Assembly (NCBI RefSeq): GCF_029227915.1
Contig: NC_079884.1
Span: 13,020,001-13,084,000 of the forward strand
Direction of reading: 5' to 3'
DNA: 64,000 bases
Origin: Hydractinia symbiolongicarpus
Taxonomy: Eukaryota > Cnidaria > Hydrozoa > Anthoathecata > Hydractiniidae
Shown: piece after piece, positions 11,218 to 25,084 of the stretch
How the letters are laid out: each line of letters opens with the position of its first letter
Numbering within the stretch: position 1 is the first letter of the stretch
Notes under the pieces: generated by a model
Databases searched by the model: none
Seen by the model: the letters and a program-made list of their open reading frames with translations, nothing else
What the model was told of the DNA's origin: nothing
Position numbers and translations under genes: made by a program

Positions 11218-12351
11218 TTATGTATATTCAAAAATTTTGTTCATTTTCTTAACAACAGGTATTTTACGCCAGACATAATCTGTAATCAAGACGAATTTTG
11301 ATTTCAGTTGTTTCGTAATGTTTCAAGCCATTCAAGCGTTTCAAGCCATTCAAGCCATTTTTAACAAAAAAATCTGACTCCTCATCCTTGCCCTTTACTC
11401 CTATTCCGGATACAAACTTATAATTTGTGATTTCAAGCCACAAACATTTTGATGTAATAACTGTAAACCTTTTTTCTTAAAAAATTCATCTAATCTTGTA
11501 CATTCAAATTCTGGAACAAAAAACAACAACAACAAAGTGATGACAACCACTTGCCACGGCGCCATCTTTAGACTTGTAAGGAGTGTTCAAGATTCGCAAA
11601 AGTCACCAATTAGCTTAAAGAAAATGGTTATCTAATCATATTTTTTGCATTTGTAAGGCCAGCAAAAAAGTTATTTAAGCTAAAAAAACCGTGGAAATGA
11701 AAATTGATTCGAAAATTTTGACGCCTTTAGCAATGACACCTCCATACATCACAACATTTTTTTTAAAATTTGTACAAATTCTCTAGAGTGCCATTTACTA
11801 TGTCAGATAAGTCGAAAGTTCTAGGAATTTTCAAAATATTGTCCAAAGTCAATCATCTCTTTCAAAATGTCAAGAATTTACTTTTAAATGATCAATCAGA
11901 ACTATTTTTTCATTTCTTAAAATGTTGAGCAGAATTAAAATTTTGGGGCTAATCTCATAGAATTTGCAATAGAAATTGCAATCAGAAATTTTGTATAAAA
12001 AAAGGTTGCATCAACTTGTGGAGTCATGCAAAAGCTGCTTATATAAGATATATACTTCAAAATTACTAGCGTAATTACATGCAAAATGTTAGGAAAGAAA
12101 CCCAGGAACAAAAGAATAACATGGTAATAGAAAGTTTTATCCGACATATAACACAAAGTTATTTTCTGTAAAATAAAATTCTACTATCAGCCCATAAAAA
12201 ATGGAAGCAATTCAATTTTTAAATTTCTGCTTTAAAAATCGACAAAAAAAGTCATTTAGATGTCAAATTAAGGTGCATACATGTGCAGAATGATTTCTTA
12301 TGTTGTTTAGTGACAATGTGTTGTAGAAATATTGATATATTGTGTTTTTAG
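11218..12351. other. Gene-free stretch before the first Ig exon
   Basis: AT-rich, with a short TTTCAAGCCATTCAAG direct repeat near 11320-11360. An exon in phase 0-to-1 would be expected somewhere between 5913 and 12351 to join the signal exon with the Ig exon, but none could be identified. Confidence 0.4.
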
Positions 12352-15300
12352 ATTTACATGTAGAATTATCACACCCACCTACGCTTCCCAACTCCCATAT
12401 TGTTGCTCAAAGAGGCCAAATTATATATTTGTCATGCAAAGTTAATTATCAAGATAATGTAAATATAACATGGCAACATAATCATCGCAATATTACACAC
12501 CCTCCTCCATACAGATTACCATGGAAATTTGGCAGTATTTTGATGGTGAGACCATTATTAAAAAAAATGGATGGCTTGTATGAATGCATTGTTAGAAGGA
12601 AGGATCAGGTGGTTCGAAAAGGTGTTTTTGTTAATATTAAAAAAGGTTAGTATTTAATGTTGTTTTAAATTATTTGTTTTTTTTATTTATTTATTCTTTT
12701 ATTTATTTATTCATTCATTCATTCATTTATTTTTTTTTGGTCTTGATTATTGGAAAACAATGCAAAGTGGCAAGTTTACCTTAGCTAAGAAACAAAAGAA
12801 TTTATTGCTAAAATGAAGTTATATGAACATGAAAGTTGTTTTTGTAGATTTGTTTATTGTTTGTACAATATATTTTTTGTTTTTGTTTTTTAACAGAAAG
12901 CGAGCTTCCTGCTGGTTTCCCTATCATTGTGACACATCCTCAGGATGTACAGGAGCCCCGACCAGCCGTTCATTTTAACTGTGTCGTAATCGGTCAGCAA
13001 CCATTAACAATAACTTGGTATCATGAACGTGTTCCTATTTCTTCAAATTCTGTTTACAGAATTTCCATGATTCCATCTAAGAAAAAAGTTACATCAAATT
13101 TAGAGATTGAAAATGTTTCTTTGGCTGAGAAAGGTTTTTACCAGTGTGTTGCAACTAATCAATTTGGACAAGTAGTTTCAAAACAAGCAAATGTCTTGTT
13201 TTCACAACACGGTGCAAAAAGACGATATCGAAGACAGGTAGTCATGTTTTTACCAATTGCCTCAATCATGCTAATTTCCCAAGCCTTTGCTCAAAGTATT
13301 AAACCTTATTGCTTAAATCCTTTGCATAAAATAAACCAAAAATGCCTGGGGGATAACGCTTAAAAGAATTATTATGGGAAAAATATGGTTGTTTTGGTGT
13401 TTGTATTGAAATCCCGATGAGGGTACACTAATAAGTATTCACCTTACTGAAAAAGATCATTGGATGATAGATCAGTCAAAATGTTAATTTTAATCCTCTA
13501 ATTATGTCCTCAACTAATAATTAGCCAAAGATGATTACAATCATTAGCCGTCAATGACAGCCTTAGATGTAAAAACCTAGTCTGGAATAAACTTGCTTGT
13601 TCATGACATAATAATATCTAGCTTTTCTAATTGAAGATTTTTTTCCTGACTAAAAAGAATGCTATTGTATATTACATACATTAGCATTCTGTTCAGCAAA
13701 AGGCAAACTTGCATTACATGTGATGAATCAAAGGTAATCATCCATTGATTACTTAACGAATATATATTTTTCACTTAGTATATTATTTTTTGAAATATTT
13801 TTTGTAGCTTTCCGATGATTCCCATGATGATGGTGTTAAGACAGGTGAGGTAACAGCTGTTTTCAAATTGCAATGTATTATCTTATTCCTTGGTGTTATA
13901 CAATCTCATTGAACAAGTCTGTATTTTTAAGCAAGCAGTTTTTATTTAAACTGTTTTTTGTTTTAATGACTGATTGAAGTGTGCTGTGTTGCTGTTCTAA
14001 AATATAATTTTATAAGTGTCAATTATATTTAGCAACTTCTTGTGTCAGGATGCGGCCTCATATCCAACCATTACAAAAATTTATTGCAACTGACATATAG
14101 ATCTTTTTTACTTACTGGGTTATTAGCAAAACTAAAGTAAAAATGCCTGAAACGAGTGATATTTTGGCATAAATTTTGTCAAGGGCTGCCGAAATTTGAC
14201 ATTTTACTATCAGGACACAAAAACCAACAGTCAAATTGACTGCCAACTAATGGTGCCTCCATAATCGAAAAGACGCTTCCAAAATTTACGCAACGTAAAA
14301 ACATTTAAAATGTTTAATACATTTTTCTCATAAGTAGTTACAAAGTTTATTTAAGTCAAGTATACAAAAAAGTGCAAAAATTTGAAATGCTATTAATTCA
14401 CCAAAACTTTATTTTGATACATTAATATATATATATTTTTGGAAAGCTTTGTATTATTTCCTATATAATTCCTATAAAGAAAAATGAACACATTTACGCC
14501 TATTACAGACACAGTTTTCGTATTATTATAAAAGAGCATATTTTCATGAAATTATGCTTGACTACTGTAATCAGCTCCATGGACTATGAAATAATTAAGA
14601 GTATGTTTTTTCAGGTTGTGTGGGTGCTGATAACAATCCTGATGGATACCCTGGCCAAATTCCTGAGAAAAAGATCACATTTCACTGTGAAAGATCTCAG
14701 CAGCATGGTGGCTATTTTTTCATGATCTCCTGGGGTCTACCAAGTGGTATTAATTTTTTGTCAACAAATTTAAATGAATTAAAAATGTTCCTTTTTAATT
14801 AAAGAAATAATTTGTCCAAAGCTGGGATAATCAATTTCTTCTTGTTTTCTTGTAGCTGCTGCAAATAAAACAGTTGATTCTTATCAATTAGCATTTAATG
14901 ATGGATCAAGCAACAATATGTGTTTTCAAGTAAAAGTATGTTGTTTTCCTGATTTTATGATACGCAACAACTGAACTAACACATCTTTTAATTGCATTGG
15001 CCATTAAAACTATATCGAAATTCTCAAATATTTCTTGATTCGCTAAGTAACAGGAAATTGGTTTGTGCAGGACATCAGACAACTTTTTCAGGGGATAGCA
15101 TTAACTTGTACCATACTGTAAACCGCGCTTGATCAAGAAAATGTATAGGAGCATGTGCTCTTTAAGAACGGTGGATTAGATATTAGGATTTAAATGTTTT
15201 TTGATGGTGTCTGTTCCGAAATGAACGAGTTGACCAAGATTTTTTAAATTAGTCACATTTTTGTCCCATGTAGTTACCCACGCAAAAGATGACATTAGTT

Positions 15301-18300
15301 ATTTCCACTAGATATCACAGATTTTTGGCCTCAAACTTACAAGTGTAATTCAATGGCTTCAACGTCCTGCCGTAACATTGTGAAAATTAACAAATAAGAC
15401 AAACTCTTTTTGTCTATTTCAACAGAAAATGAACACATCTTCCCTGCTGTTACAGATAGAAACAATAAGAGATACCTTCTTTCAACCTTATTGTAAGAGG
15501 GATTTTTTGCTGGTGGGTTAAATTTTCAATTTTATTAATAAAGTACCTTATTTTTGTTTTGTTTTCTAGAAAAATCAGTTTTTTTTTACAAAGAAGAGAG
15601 TTTTTGTAGAAGGTCAAATTTATGATTTAGCGGTAATCTATTTTTTTACTTTCTGCATACATTTTAGCTACCTTATTTACAAAGTAAACTCTTAACATTT
15701 TTATTAAACATTTTTTTAGATTATTCCTCGACCCACACCATTTGCGCTTTCAACAAAGATGATCCGCATTGGCAAATGTCCTCGTAAGTTATAAGGACAA
15801 TTCATTTTGTCTTATCGCTTTAATAAGAATAATAAACTAGAATTCCTTAGTTTACAATCCCTCACAAACTAAAAGACTGCTTTAAAAGCTGTTTTTTAGT
15901 TTGTGTGACAACTTTCCCTCTCCTTCCCATACTTAATGTTGAATATGTTGAACCATCATCATTGTTGCTGTTATATATTTTTATGTCAACTTGTTTACAT
16001 CAGCTATATTAACATAGAAATCACAAGAAAGGGAGAAAGAAGCAGTTTAGAAATTTTTTTTAGAGATTAATGTCCTTGCTATTTATTAAATTATCTAAGA
16101 CACAAACTTTTAATTAAACCTGAGATTCCAAAAAATAATTGGTTAGGCCCAATGTTTTTATCAGAATTATCCTTTAAATTTTTCTCCTTTTTATTTTTGT
16201 AGAATATTTTGTTACAAAAAATCTCCCCCCCCCCAAAAAAAAAAAAAAAATTGCCTTCTTTTTATTGTGTTTGTAAATGTTATTTTGGTTGGTTCGTTAT
16301 CTATTGATCTCACACAATACTTGTCAATATCAGCAAACTTAAAATATGTTTTCCTTATAAGGCCATGTTATGTTAAAATTTGTATTTCATGAAATGTAAG
16401 TGGAAACAGTTTTAGCAGTGTCAAATTGATTCAACTACATTTGTTTGAGGGTGAAACTATCTTACCCGAAACACTCTATTGTTGTGAGCACTTCATTGGG
16501 TTTGTGATATAACTTATACCTGGACTAAATCGCTCCACCTTGATGTAGGGCACAATTTACCAGCACTTATTTAGTGCTCAAACTGGGGTTTAATTTATTA
16601 AAAACCTATGCTTTTCCCACTTGCAGACCTCATAAAATGGTCTTTGCGTTTCTGGATATAGTACAGGGTGGTGAACTGCTGTAAATTTGCTTAATTATTT
16701 TAGGATTTTTTTGGTACTACGTACTCAAAAAGTCACTTTAAGGCCTGTTCTAGAATTGTTCTTAACTTCACAATTTTTAACTTCAGGTTATTCAACTTTA
16801 TCAGAAATTGCTAATAACACCTGCAAAATATAATTTGATATTTTTTGGTCTTCTTGTTAGTTTGCTAACTTTCAAAATTTGCTGAAAATGTCTTGGTATT
16901 CTGGAATTTTTAAAAGATTTGTTGGCCACCCTGTAGTATTACATATATAATATTTATCTATCTACCTGTGAACCAAAGTATAGCAAGGTTTTTATTTAAA
17001 ATCTAGGGGTTTTATAATCAATACCATTTTAATCATGCCTAATACCCCCATTTCGTGCTAACAGGTATGCACAAAGTAGCGATGACTGAAATTGTGTGAC
17101 AGGCTGTGGAATATAGATTTTCAGTAAGCTGACTTACTCTTCAAAAAAAAAAAAATAGATCATTTTATGTAGTTCGTCTTACACAAAGTAACCCTCAACT
17201 TTGTTGATATTAAAACTGGCTACGTGGTGATTCGATTCTAACAGCATTGTTTTTCTTTCTTCTTATAGCTGATCCAACCTATCCTCCTGTAACCACCTCA
17301 AACGAAGTACACACATCTATTACTTCTATACCACTAACTGAGAATGAACAGAAGAAGACAAATAAATGGTGGATTATTATTATAGGCATTTTCGCTGGTG
17401 CCAGTCTCATCATTATTGCTGTGGTGATTAGTTTAAAGAAACGAAAACCAGACCTTGAGATTCAAATAAGTGAGTTAATACGTAATAACTGAAGATTTTT
17501 GTTCACAGCTAAACTGCCATGTTTTCTATTGTTTTCAAAAACCCATCATACGCATAGGAAACTTCTACAATGGTTCCAGTGCTACTGTAGTAACAAAATT
17601 ATCAATACTAACTATTAGGGGACATGCACCCATGTCCCCTAATAGTTAGTATACAGCACTTGCACCAATTTGGAGAAATATATTGAGACAAGATGGCTAA
17701 TCAGTAATTGCAAAAGTTATTTCTATATCACATATGCACACATTTTGAAATCAATGTCCAGAGTGGACTTGGGATTAGAATATTTAGTTACTTGAATAAA
17801 TTCCAACTGTTGAGATGTGCTGATTCTTCCTGATGTCAGCATAGCCATTTTCTACGAATTTCTTGCGTTCGACGTGGATTATTCTGTTGTGTGAGAGTGC
17901 GAGATAATGTGACAGACAATTTATAAATGCTGTCTATAGTGTGAAAAGGTAGACATTTTATAGCGTGCTGGTTTGACGCTTTTCTTTTAGAAAATGACGA
18001 AAAAACTGCATTAACCACTGTTTTAACCCTCTAGATTTCCTATAAATACGTTTTCGACACCTGTCTTTCCCATATTAACCTTGATCGACTAAAAAATTTG
18101 GGTTTTGGCAAGAGGGATATGCCTCCGCCCTAGACCGCTACAGCCCCCTTATGTGAATATTAAAAAGTGCAAAAATATCTATAAAGAAACAGCTAACAAT
18201 TAAAATAACATCCTTATTTATATACTTAGTGATGAAATTGAAGAAAGAAAGTGATGAAATTGAAGAAACTTCCTACTGCAGAAATTATCATGTTTTTAGC

Positions 18301-19724
18301 TAGATAATTTTAGTGTTTCTCTCATCCTTCCATCTTTTTATAACAATTCATTCTTCACGAAATGTTCAAAATTGTTTGTGGAGATGATTTTATACACAAA
18401 AGTTATACCTCGAACCTTTTTATACCGAACCATGATCCACTGCCTTTAAATTAGACCAGGTGGCCTTAAAAACTTTAGGAAAAAACCCTTTTAAAACATC
18501 TTGTGATGTGCAAAAGCAACTACAAGCAAGACCCAGTCATACCTCTTTATGTTTGTTTGTGCTGGGTGTTTTTCCCGTTATTTTAAATATTTGTTTATAA
18601 TTTTGTATTTGCAGTCGAGAGTGTGATGGATGTCTATGTTTCGCACTGCACATTAGACAACAAAGAAGAGGAGAAAATTCTTCAACTGGCTAGCTTAATA
18701 TCATCGTATGGTGTATCTGTGTGTATTGATTTGTGCAGTCAAGTTGAAATCAACCAAATGGGTGGTTTACCGCACTGGGTGCCGGATAAAATGGCTAATG
18801 TAAAAAAGATTCTTCTCATTCTATCGCCGTGCTATCTGCAGGTAAATTACAAATGCTTAAAACGTTAACATTTTCAACACGTCTATGCTATAGGGTAAAG
18901 GTCATGTTACTTAATGCTGAAAAAATTAATGCCTCCAGAGGGTTTTTTTAAATATGACTTAGCACTTGTATTTTTCCCCTCGTTTTACCAACAAAAAAAA
19001 CCGGACCAAGAAACACCTTTACCGGGTATTATGCAGCTTAAAAAGTGGGGTAAGTTTGGACGAAAGGTACTGTGCATATTTTGGTGATATCTCGTTGATA
19101 CGTGTTAGTAGAAGGTGATGTCGTATTTGACTCGGACTGCGTGTGCGAGGTAAAGGGTGAGCATATCCACCGTTGTCCCATAGATCAAGAAAAAATTCTT
19201 CTATCCAAGCAGGTAGTAAATTCAGAATACAGAGTTTTCGTATCGTCTAGAAGATCAGGGAAAGAGCTACATTAGACAAGGAAAACGGAAAACATTTTTT
19301 ACAAGTCAGGAAAATGCTGGGTGGAGAGGTTGCAAATAGGGAACATAATTTATTCTTTATATTGTCCCTGCCATTTTCATTAGTTTAATAAGCTATTGTT
19401 TTTTTGTTTTTGGATTTATAGGCTCTGCAATGCACGGATAAACTGGTTGAACAACAACCCGACCAAATTTGCAAGGTAAATACGGAGTTTAGTTTCATCA
19501 AAACGATGTTGTTTCATCATTCGTGCCAACGTACACCAGAACTAGTCGTTTTGTTGGATGGTGTAAAGCAGAAGGCGATTCCTGATTTGTGTAAAGGACG
19601 AACACTGTGTCAATATCCTAAAACTCTTCGCGCGAACGACGATAATTTGTGTAAGCTGTTAGGATTGTTGTTAGACACCGAGAGATATCAAATTGCAAAC
19701 GAGACTGTGGTAGCCTCAGTGTAG
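12352..19724 (+). CDS. Ig-containing SEFIR (IL-17 receptor type) transmembrane receptor, copy B
   Basis: Ten exons join in one open frame of about 580 codons: 12352-12645, 12897-13237, 13808-13844, 14615-14746, 14856-14935, 15570-15632, 15720-15783, 17269-17469, 18615-18841 and 19422-19724 (TAG). Exons 1 and 2 each encode an Ig domain (YLSCKV..ITWQH..GLYECIV; FNCVV..ITWYH..GFYQCVA). Then come a basic linker (KRRYRRQ), the cysteine-bearing extracellular module shared with copies A and C, a membrane helix (WWIIIIGIFAGASLIIIAVVI) with a basic stop-transfer, and a SEFIR domain (DVYVSHC, VCIDLCS, HWVPDKM, KILLILSPCY) with its C-terminal half in the last exon. SEFIR domains are known from IL-17 receptors, SEF and Act1, where they bind one another to signal. 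IL-17RD-type receptors also combine Ig-like and FnIII-like ectodomains. Ligand and signalling partner cannot be read from the sequence. The start exon is not firmly known (candidate 5859). Confidence 0.87.
12683..12735. repeat. TTTA/TTCA tetranucleotide repeat
   Basis: Short microsatellite of TTTAT and TTCAT words in the intron between the two Ig exons of receptor B. Similar tracts are at 25615-25824 and 45480-45605. Confidence 0.7.
13220..13237 (+). other. Furin-like basic motif in receptor B
   Basis: The end of the second Ig exon encodes KRRYRRQ, which contains R-X-R-R, the consensus for furin-type proprotein convertases. It lies between the second Ig domain and the next extracellular module, in a surface-exposed linker followed by an acidic stretch (SDDSHDD). 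Cleavage is inferred only. Confidence 0.45.
17605..17652. repeat. Perfect 22-bp inverted repeat with 4-base loop
   Basis: ATACTAACTATTAGGGGACATG, then CACC, then its exact reverse complement. It lies in the intron between the membrane exon and the SEFIR exon of receptor B, so the pre-mRNA would carry a perfect 22-bp hairpin. It may be a tiny foldback transposon remnant or a structured RNA. No duplicated target site is obvious. Confidence 0.9.
18656..18841 (+). repeat. SEFIR exon block nearly identical to 28004-28189
   Basis: This 186-base block differs from the one in receptor C at only five positions, two of them in the last six bases. Sequence upstream in the same exon and the following exon have diverged strongly. 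It encodes most of the SEFIR core. Confidence 0.95.
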
Positions 19725-22310
19725 GATTTTCGTATTTTGTTTTCTTATATACTCGTCAGGTTTAAATTTTTACTTTTTAAGGCTTGTGTTGGAATTGTTC
19801 TTCAATTTATAAATTTTTGATAAGCCACTTTAGGTTGCTCTGTTTCCTACTGGACAAAGTTGAAAAACAGCTGCAAAATGAAATTCGACATCTTTTGCTG
19901 CTTGTTTACTTTTCGCTGTGCTCTAATACTGTCAAGTGTTTTTAAATTGTTTGGGAAAAACATTTTGTTCGCCACCCTGATGTGAGTGCGCTTGCTTTAA
20001 ACACTGCAAATGGTAATTTATTTACGCTGTCTGTCCATTTGAATGCATCTTCCCTTTCAACTGTTATGTATTTCATGCATAGCTGTTCACTTGTAACTAC
20101 TCTTTTGCCATGGGTGGTTAGCACTTCTGTATATTATGTTTTAGATTTTCTGTTTCACATTTGTGAAATTTAAGGAGATGTTTTATGGAGATATTTTATG
20201 GATTTATTTTATGTAGTTATTTTGATATGTTTTTGCAGTTCTCCTGTTTGGTGTTGGTTTTTGTTTTTAAATTGTATTGATTGTTTTGCGTCCTTATTCT
20301 TATTATTCTTTCTTATTATTTGTTTTGTCTTCATTGTGTATGTTTTTGTGATAGTCTTCGTTTTAGAATGACTTGCAAATACTGATTTTCACAAATACTC
20401 ATAAATTACACCTAAAAATAAACATATTCGGTAATTTATAGTTTTTTGTAAAATGTATTCTGTAATTTACATTTCATTATTCTGTTCAGTTAGCTACATT
20501 TTTCTGAAGATGCATCGTTTTTAATTGGCCCTTTATTCTCCTTTTGTTTAAATTACATAACTACAGAATTATAAATATTTGTATATGTATTTTTGCTAAA
20601 AGCGAGAGACAGGAAGGAAGCTGGGTTTCATCTTCAGTTCTCAGCATTCATATATTTTATGTTTATGTATAGTTGTAGTGAAAATCAAGTTATTTCATTA
20701 CGTTATTTAGCTGAACTGATTTTATATGATATATTAATTTTGCCTGTTGATTTAAATTTTTATGAAGATTTTTAAGTAAATTTTATATAGATCTATATTA
20801 TCGTGATTTTTTTATAAAGTTTTGCGTATATCCATGCTTTTTTATCAAGCAATATTTTTTTCTTTTTCTTATGCTGTTACATTGATAAGAACAACAATGA
20901 AAAGAAACATTAGGAACAGAGGTTGCCAAAAAAAATGTATGCTATGATCGTATATATAAAAAATATATTGATTTCGAAATAGAGAACTTTTAGTTAAATT
21001 GAGGTATTTTTCTGTGCTCAGTCTTATTATTTGTGGAATGTTTGCTAGCTATAATTTAGCGTATTTTCTACCGTCTCAATGAGCATGCTGCAGTTGTAAA
21101 TAATGTATTAAACGTGCTGTTAATAGGTCCCTCTTTTATGTGGCGTTTATTACCAGCAAACCAGCCTGGTAAATAAATATCTGCATTTTTATGATATTCA
21201 ATTCTATTCTTTTCAACACAGAATCACTAAGTCAGGAAATTGTCAGAAATTATTAAAATATTTTTAAGTGAGAAAATGTCAAGCATTTTACGATTAAATG
21301 GTAAATCGGACCTTTTTTTATTTTTTCTTAATATGACAAAATTTGAATTTTAGATCTGCTTTTACAATTATTTTCATTATTATTTTAAAATTTGTATCAA
21401 ATTTACTTTTTTAGGATAACCAAGGTTAGAATATCTGTAAAAAGCTAAAAGAATGAGAAAAATGTTAGAAATTTTATTAAAAAAATAACAGAATAACATG
21501 ACCTTCAACTTCAGTAAGGAAACGAGCACTATTTTTCCTTGACTTTAAGAACGAGTTTATCTTGTTCAAGCTAAATTGTTTTTCTCGAAGACATGTTCTT
21601 TTAAAATTGTTCTGCATCTCTTGAATTATCATCGCGTTGTAATAAGAACCTCACCTTGTTTCACAATCTGTTCCGGAGCCTATTTTCGTGTTATTTATAA
21701 CAACCGTTTCCGATATCAAGCTCCATGTTTGAGAAGGGATCTCGTTTTTCGCGCGCTTTTTCACTGGATCGAAGACAAAATTCGAATTTAAGCGTGTATC
21801 AATCTAACTTTTAAAACGGTCAATATTTGATGTGCATTTACTTAAAACTCAAATATTCTGTTGCCTTTCCTGTTCGTAAAAATATTACTTAAGTTACAGA
21901 AACCATCATATTTATCAAGAAGATTTACGAACACCTTGGCAGTAAGCATACCTCCTTCAATATTTACCTTTAAATGTCTCAGCATCAATTCACCTCTGAG
22001 TGCCCAATTTTTGTAACCGCGAGTAAACAATTTCTTTTTTATGTCCAACTACGTTTACTTTAACAAAGAAATTCAATATTTATCTTTGATGATGAATTGA
22101 AGAGGTAAAAAGTTGTGAAATAAAAACACACTTTGTTGATTGGTTTATTAAGTGTGCATGCATAAAAAAAATTAACTTCATGTTTTAAACAGTCACGAGG
22201 TATTTATCTTTGGGATATTGTGCGTGTTGTTTGTTGTTATTGTTATCGTTGTTGTTGTTTTTACTGGTTGTTGGGTTTATTTGTCATGTTGTAGTATTAG
22301 GAATTTTACT

Positions 22311-22463
22311 CCGTAAAAGCCTCTTCAGTTCCTATTGGTCTTTGTGCATTTAAAGCTTTCTTTTTGGCCACAGAAGTCGTGCAAACACAGCTACTGCTCA
22401 ACCAGACGACCGTCTGAAATACATCAATCAATTCTATTTTTATGAAGAGTGATAAGCAGAATG
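22311..22463 (-). repeat. SINE remnant (same family as 50.6 and 55.4 kb)
   Basis: On the minus strand it shares GTGTTTGCACGACTT, AGCTTTAAATGCAC and AATAGGAACTGAAGAGGCT with the copies at 50631-50880 and 55367-55648. The tRNA-like head is missing or too diverged. A 5'-truncated, older copy. Confidence 0.75.
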
Positions 22464-23755
22464 CTTTCATTCTTTAGCCTTTCGTATGTCTCGGCCAAGG
22501 GTTTAGCTCACAAGTTTTTGCACTTCAAAGGAACACTCCACATTAGATGGTTATTGTACTTATTGTTATTGTTTTTTTTACCTTAAAATGTTTGTTCCTG
22601 ATAGCCCATTTACTATCAAAACATCATGCAGAGTAATTCCACGTTGAATGCGACGTTGTAGTATTTTTTTCTCCATGCATACCGCCATTTTTAAATTTTT
22701 ATTTATCTCTGTCAGACCACGTGACTTTTGCTTAACATGGGATCCTATTGCTGACAGCACATTGCAGGTTTTTTCGTGGCAGAATATATTTAAGCAACCG
22801 AAAATGCAGCTCCTATTTTATTTCCAATGTTTTTAAAATTAGACGCAGTGCTGTTAGATGTTTTAAGCTTAGAAGCAAGTAAAACACAAACGTTTGGTTT
22901 TTTTCGTGTTTTTTACAGTGCAGCAATTCAAAAAATGTTTTATATTGTATAAATATTCTTAGATAATCGTTTGTTATGCGCTTCACAAACAAGTTTTTGT
23001 TGTCCACCTCAGCATTGTTGAAGATTTAGCGTCCCCAAGATATTCATGGATGGATATGCGTGTATATATCTTTGTATTTCTATTCCATAACTTGGTATGT
23101 TTTTATTATTTGCTAAAACTTGCTGATTTATTTGTTTTGTTTAGAGATCACTTCACTATCCCGAGTCTTGTTTGACCCACGCATATTATGAGAGCACAGT
23201 GTTAAATAAAAAATACCTTTACATCGATAACAACGCCATTTTGACTTTCACGCTTTCGAAGTGCACCTGGGTATAGGGAACATGAGAAATTAAAACCATT
23301 TTAATGTTTAGCTATCTTGGAGCTTTGCAGTTTTTTACATTAGGATTTTGTGAAATAGAAATTATTGTTCGTTGTTGTGATGTCAGCGGCACATCGTGTT
23401 TGTTTACACGTGTTTACTTTTACGTCCGCATACAATAATTTGAAACTAAATTCATCAACAGAACTTTAACTTTTGTCTTAACGTAGAAAACTCACAGAAA
23501 CCTTGAGGACGAGGTGGAATTTCACTATGATGAGAAAAATACATTTGGAAACGTTGTGAAATGTTTTCAAGATTATCAAAAGCATATCCTCGTTTCCAGC
23601 ATATATCTTGCTTAGACCCACTCTTGGGCAATTTGTGTCCTGGAAACGAAATTGATCAATATCTATCTCATCTTGGACAAACGCAGAAATCTTTTTCAGT
23701 CTTTTTATTAACTGTTTTATAAATCGGTTTTATGTTTTACAGGCCCTTTCTAGCC

Positions 23756-23846
23756 ATTCTCGTCCTCAGATCTCATTAAGATAAATAAAGTAGTTTTCTT
23801 TCAGGCTCTTTTTAAGGCTTTCTCAGAGCTCTGGGGACGAGAATGC
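23756..23846. repeat. Foldback element (CTCGTCCCCAG family)
   Basis: Left arm CTCGTCCTCAGATCTC and right arm GAGCTCTGGGGACGAGAATG are inverted with respect to each other, with about 55 bases between. Belongs to the dispersed short foldback family. Confidence 0.6.
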
Positions 23847-24436
23847 CTTTTAGCCCCCCTCTTGCCTAACATTAGTAAAATGTACATATTTTTCTAAAAA
23901 TTCGCTCTAGAGCACTCGCTGCATTACAGAGATCTCCCTTGTCCACTTTATAAAGGTTCGAACATTTTTTACAAAAATATCTACTTGTATTATCATGTGA
24001 CTAAAGCTCTTCCGGAAAAATCGCTCATTCTCGCCCCTAGAGCTCCTTGAGAAAAACCTTGAAAAATACTAAAAATCTAATTCCAGGAAAGAAGAAATTG
24101 ATTGAACAATTTTTTCCAAAGAAAATTTTTTTGTCCTCGACTCATTCGGCGGAAATATTTTTGAACCTAAAATTTGTGGACAGATTTAGATATTCCTTCG
24201 TACACAAAAGATTAACTGAGATACATAAGTTTTCCACTCATAACAAGTCGTTTCGTGGCCACTTAAAATTGTCAAAGGGGGTTTATTATGACAATTCTAA
24301 TTTTGTCTCTCTATTTTAGGTAGCAGAGTCGTGTTTAAAAGGTAATATGATATACGGATGTTTTGTTATGCTGTGCTTTAGATTATGTGGTATTTGTTTT
24401 AAATTGCCATTCTACTGAAAACTTTTTCAACTAAGC

Positions 24437-24665
24437 GCGCTTCTCTTCAGGGATGTGTCTCACTAAAGACGATTCTTACTAGGGCCGTATCTGATTAAAG
24501 ACGCTAATTCTCGCTAGTGATGTGTCTTACCAAGGGTACTTTTTGCTAAGGCCGCATTTCACTAAGGGCGCTAATTCTCGCTAGTGACTTGTCCCACTAA
24601 TGGTACTTCTTGCTGGGGCCGTATTTCACCAAGGGCGCTAATTTTTACTAGTGACATGTCTAATC
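24437..24665. repeat. Degenerate tandem repeat, ~80-bp unit
   Basis: Three diverged units share the order CACTAA..., ACTAGGGCCGTAT, AAAGACGCTAATTCTCGCTAGTGA and TGTCTTACCAAGGGTAC. No coding function is seen. Confidence 0.65.
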
Positions 24666-25084
24666 ACAGATGCTTGTTTTCATAAGGTATGTTTTTTACA
24701 AAGTGTGTTTCTTACTAAGGCCATTCTCAAGGCCAGTATTCACTAAGCGTCGTAACACCTAGAATTATCGTACGATCATGGCAGAATAAGCCTTACGCTG
24801 CTTAACGCGCCTTTAATAATTAGGGCGTTAGGAGTGTTTCTCGCTTGGTCTATTAGCCTCATATTAATTCACCCACATATATCTTTTGAGCAACTCATGT
24901 TGTAAATTTAATAAGCTTGGTTCCCAGCACCCTTTGTTAGTTTACTATTTTATCAGTTAAAAAAGCAAAAACCCTGTGGTGTAACTGTGAATAAATTTTG
25001 ACTAGTCTCTTTGATTTTCAAGAAAAAAAGGTACTATTGACTAAAATTTGATTAAAATAAAATACCAAATAAAGGTTTAATCTA

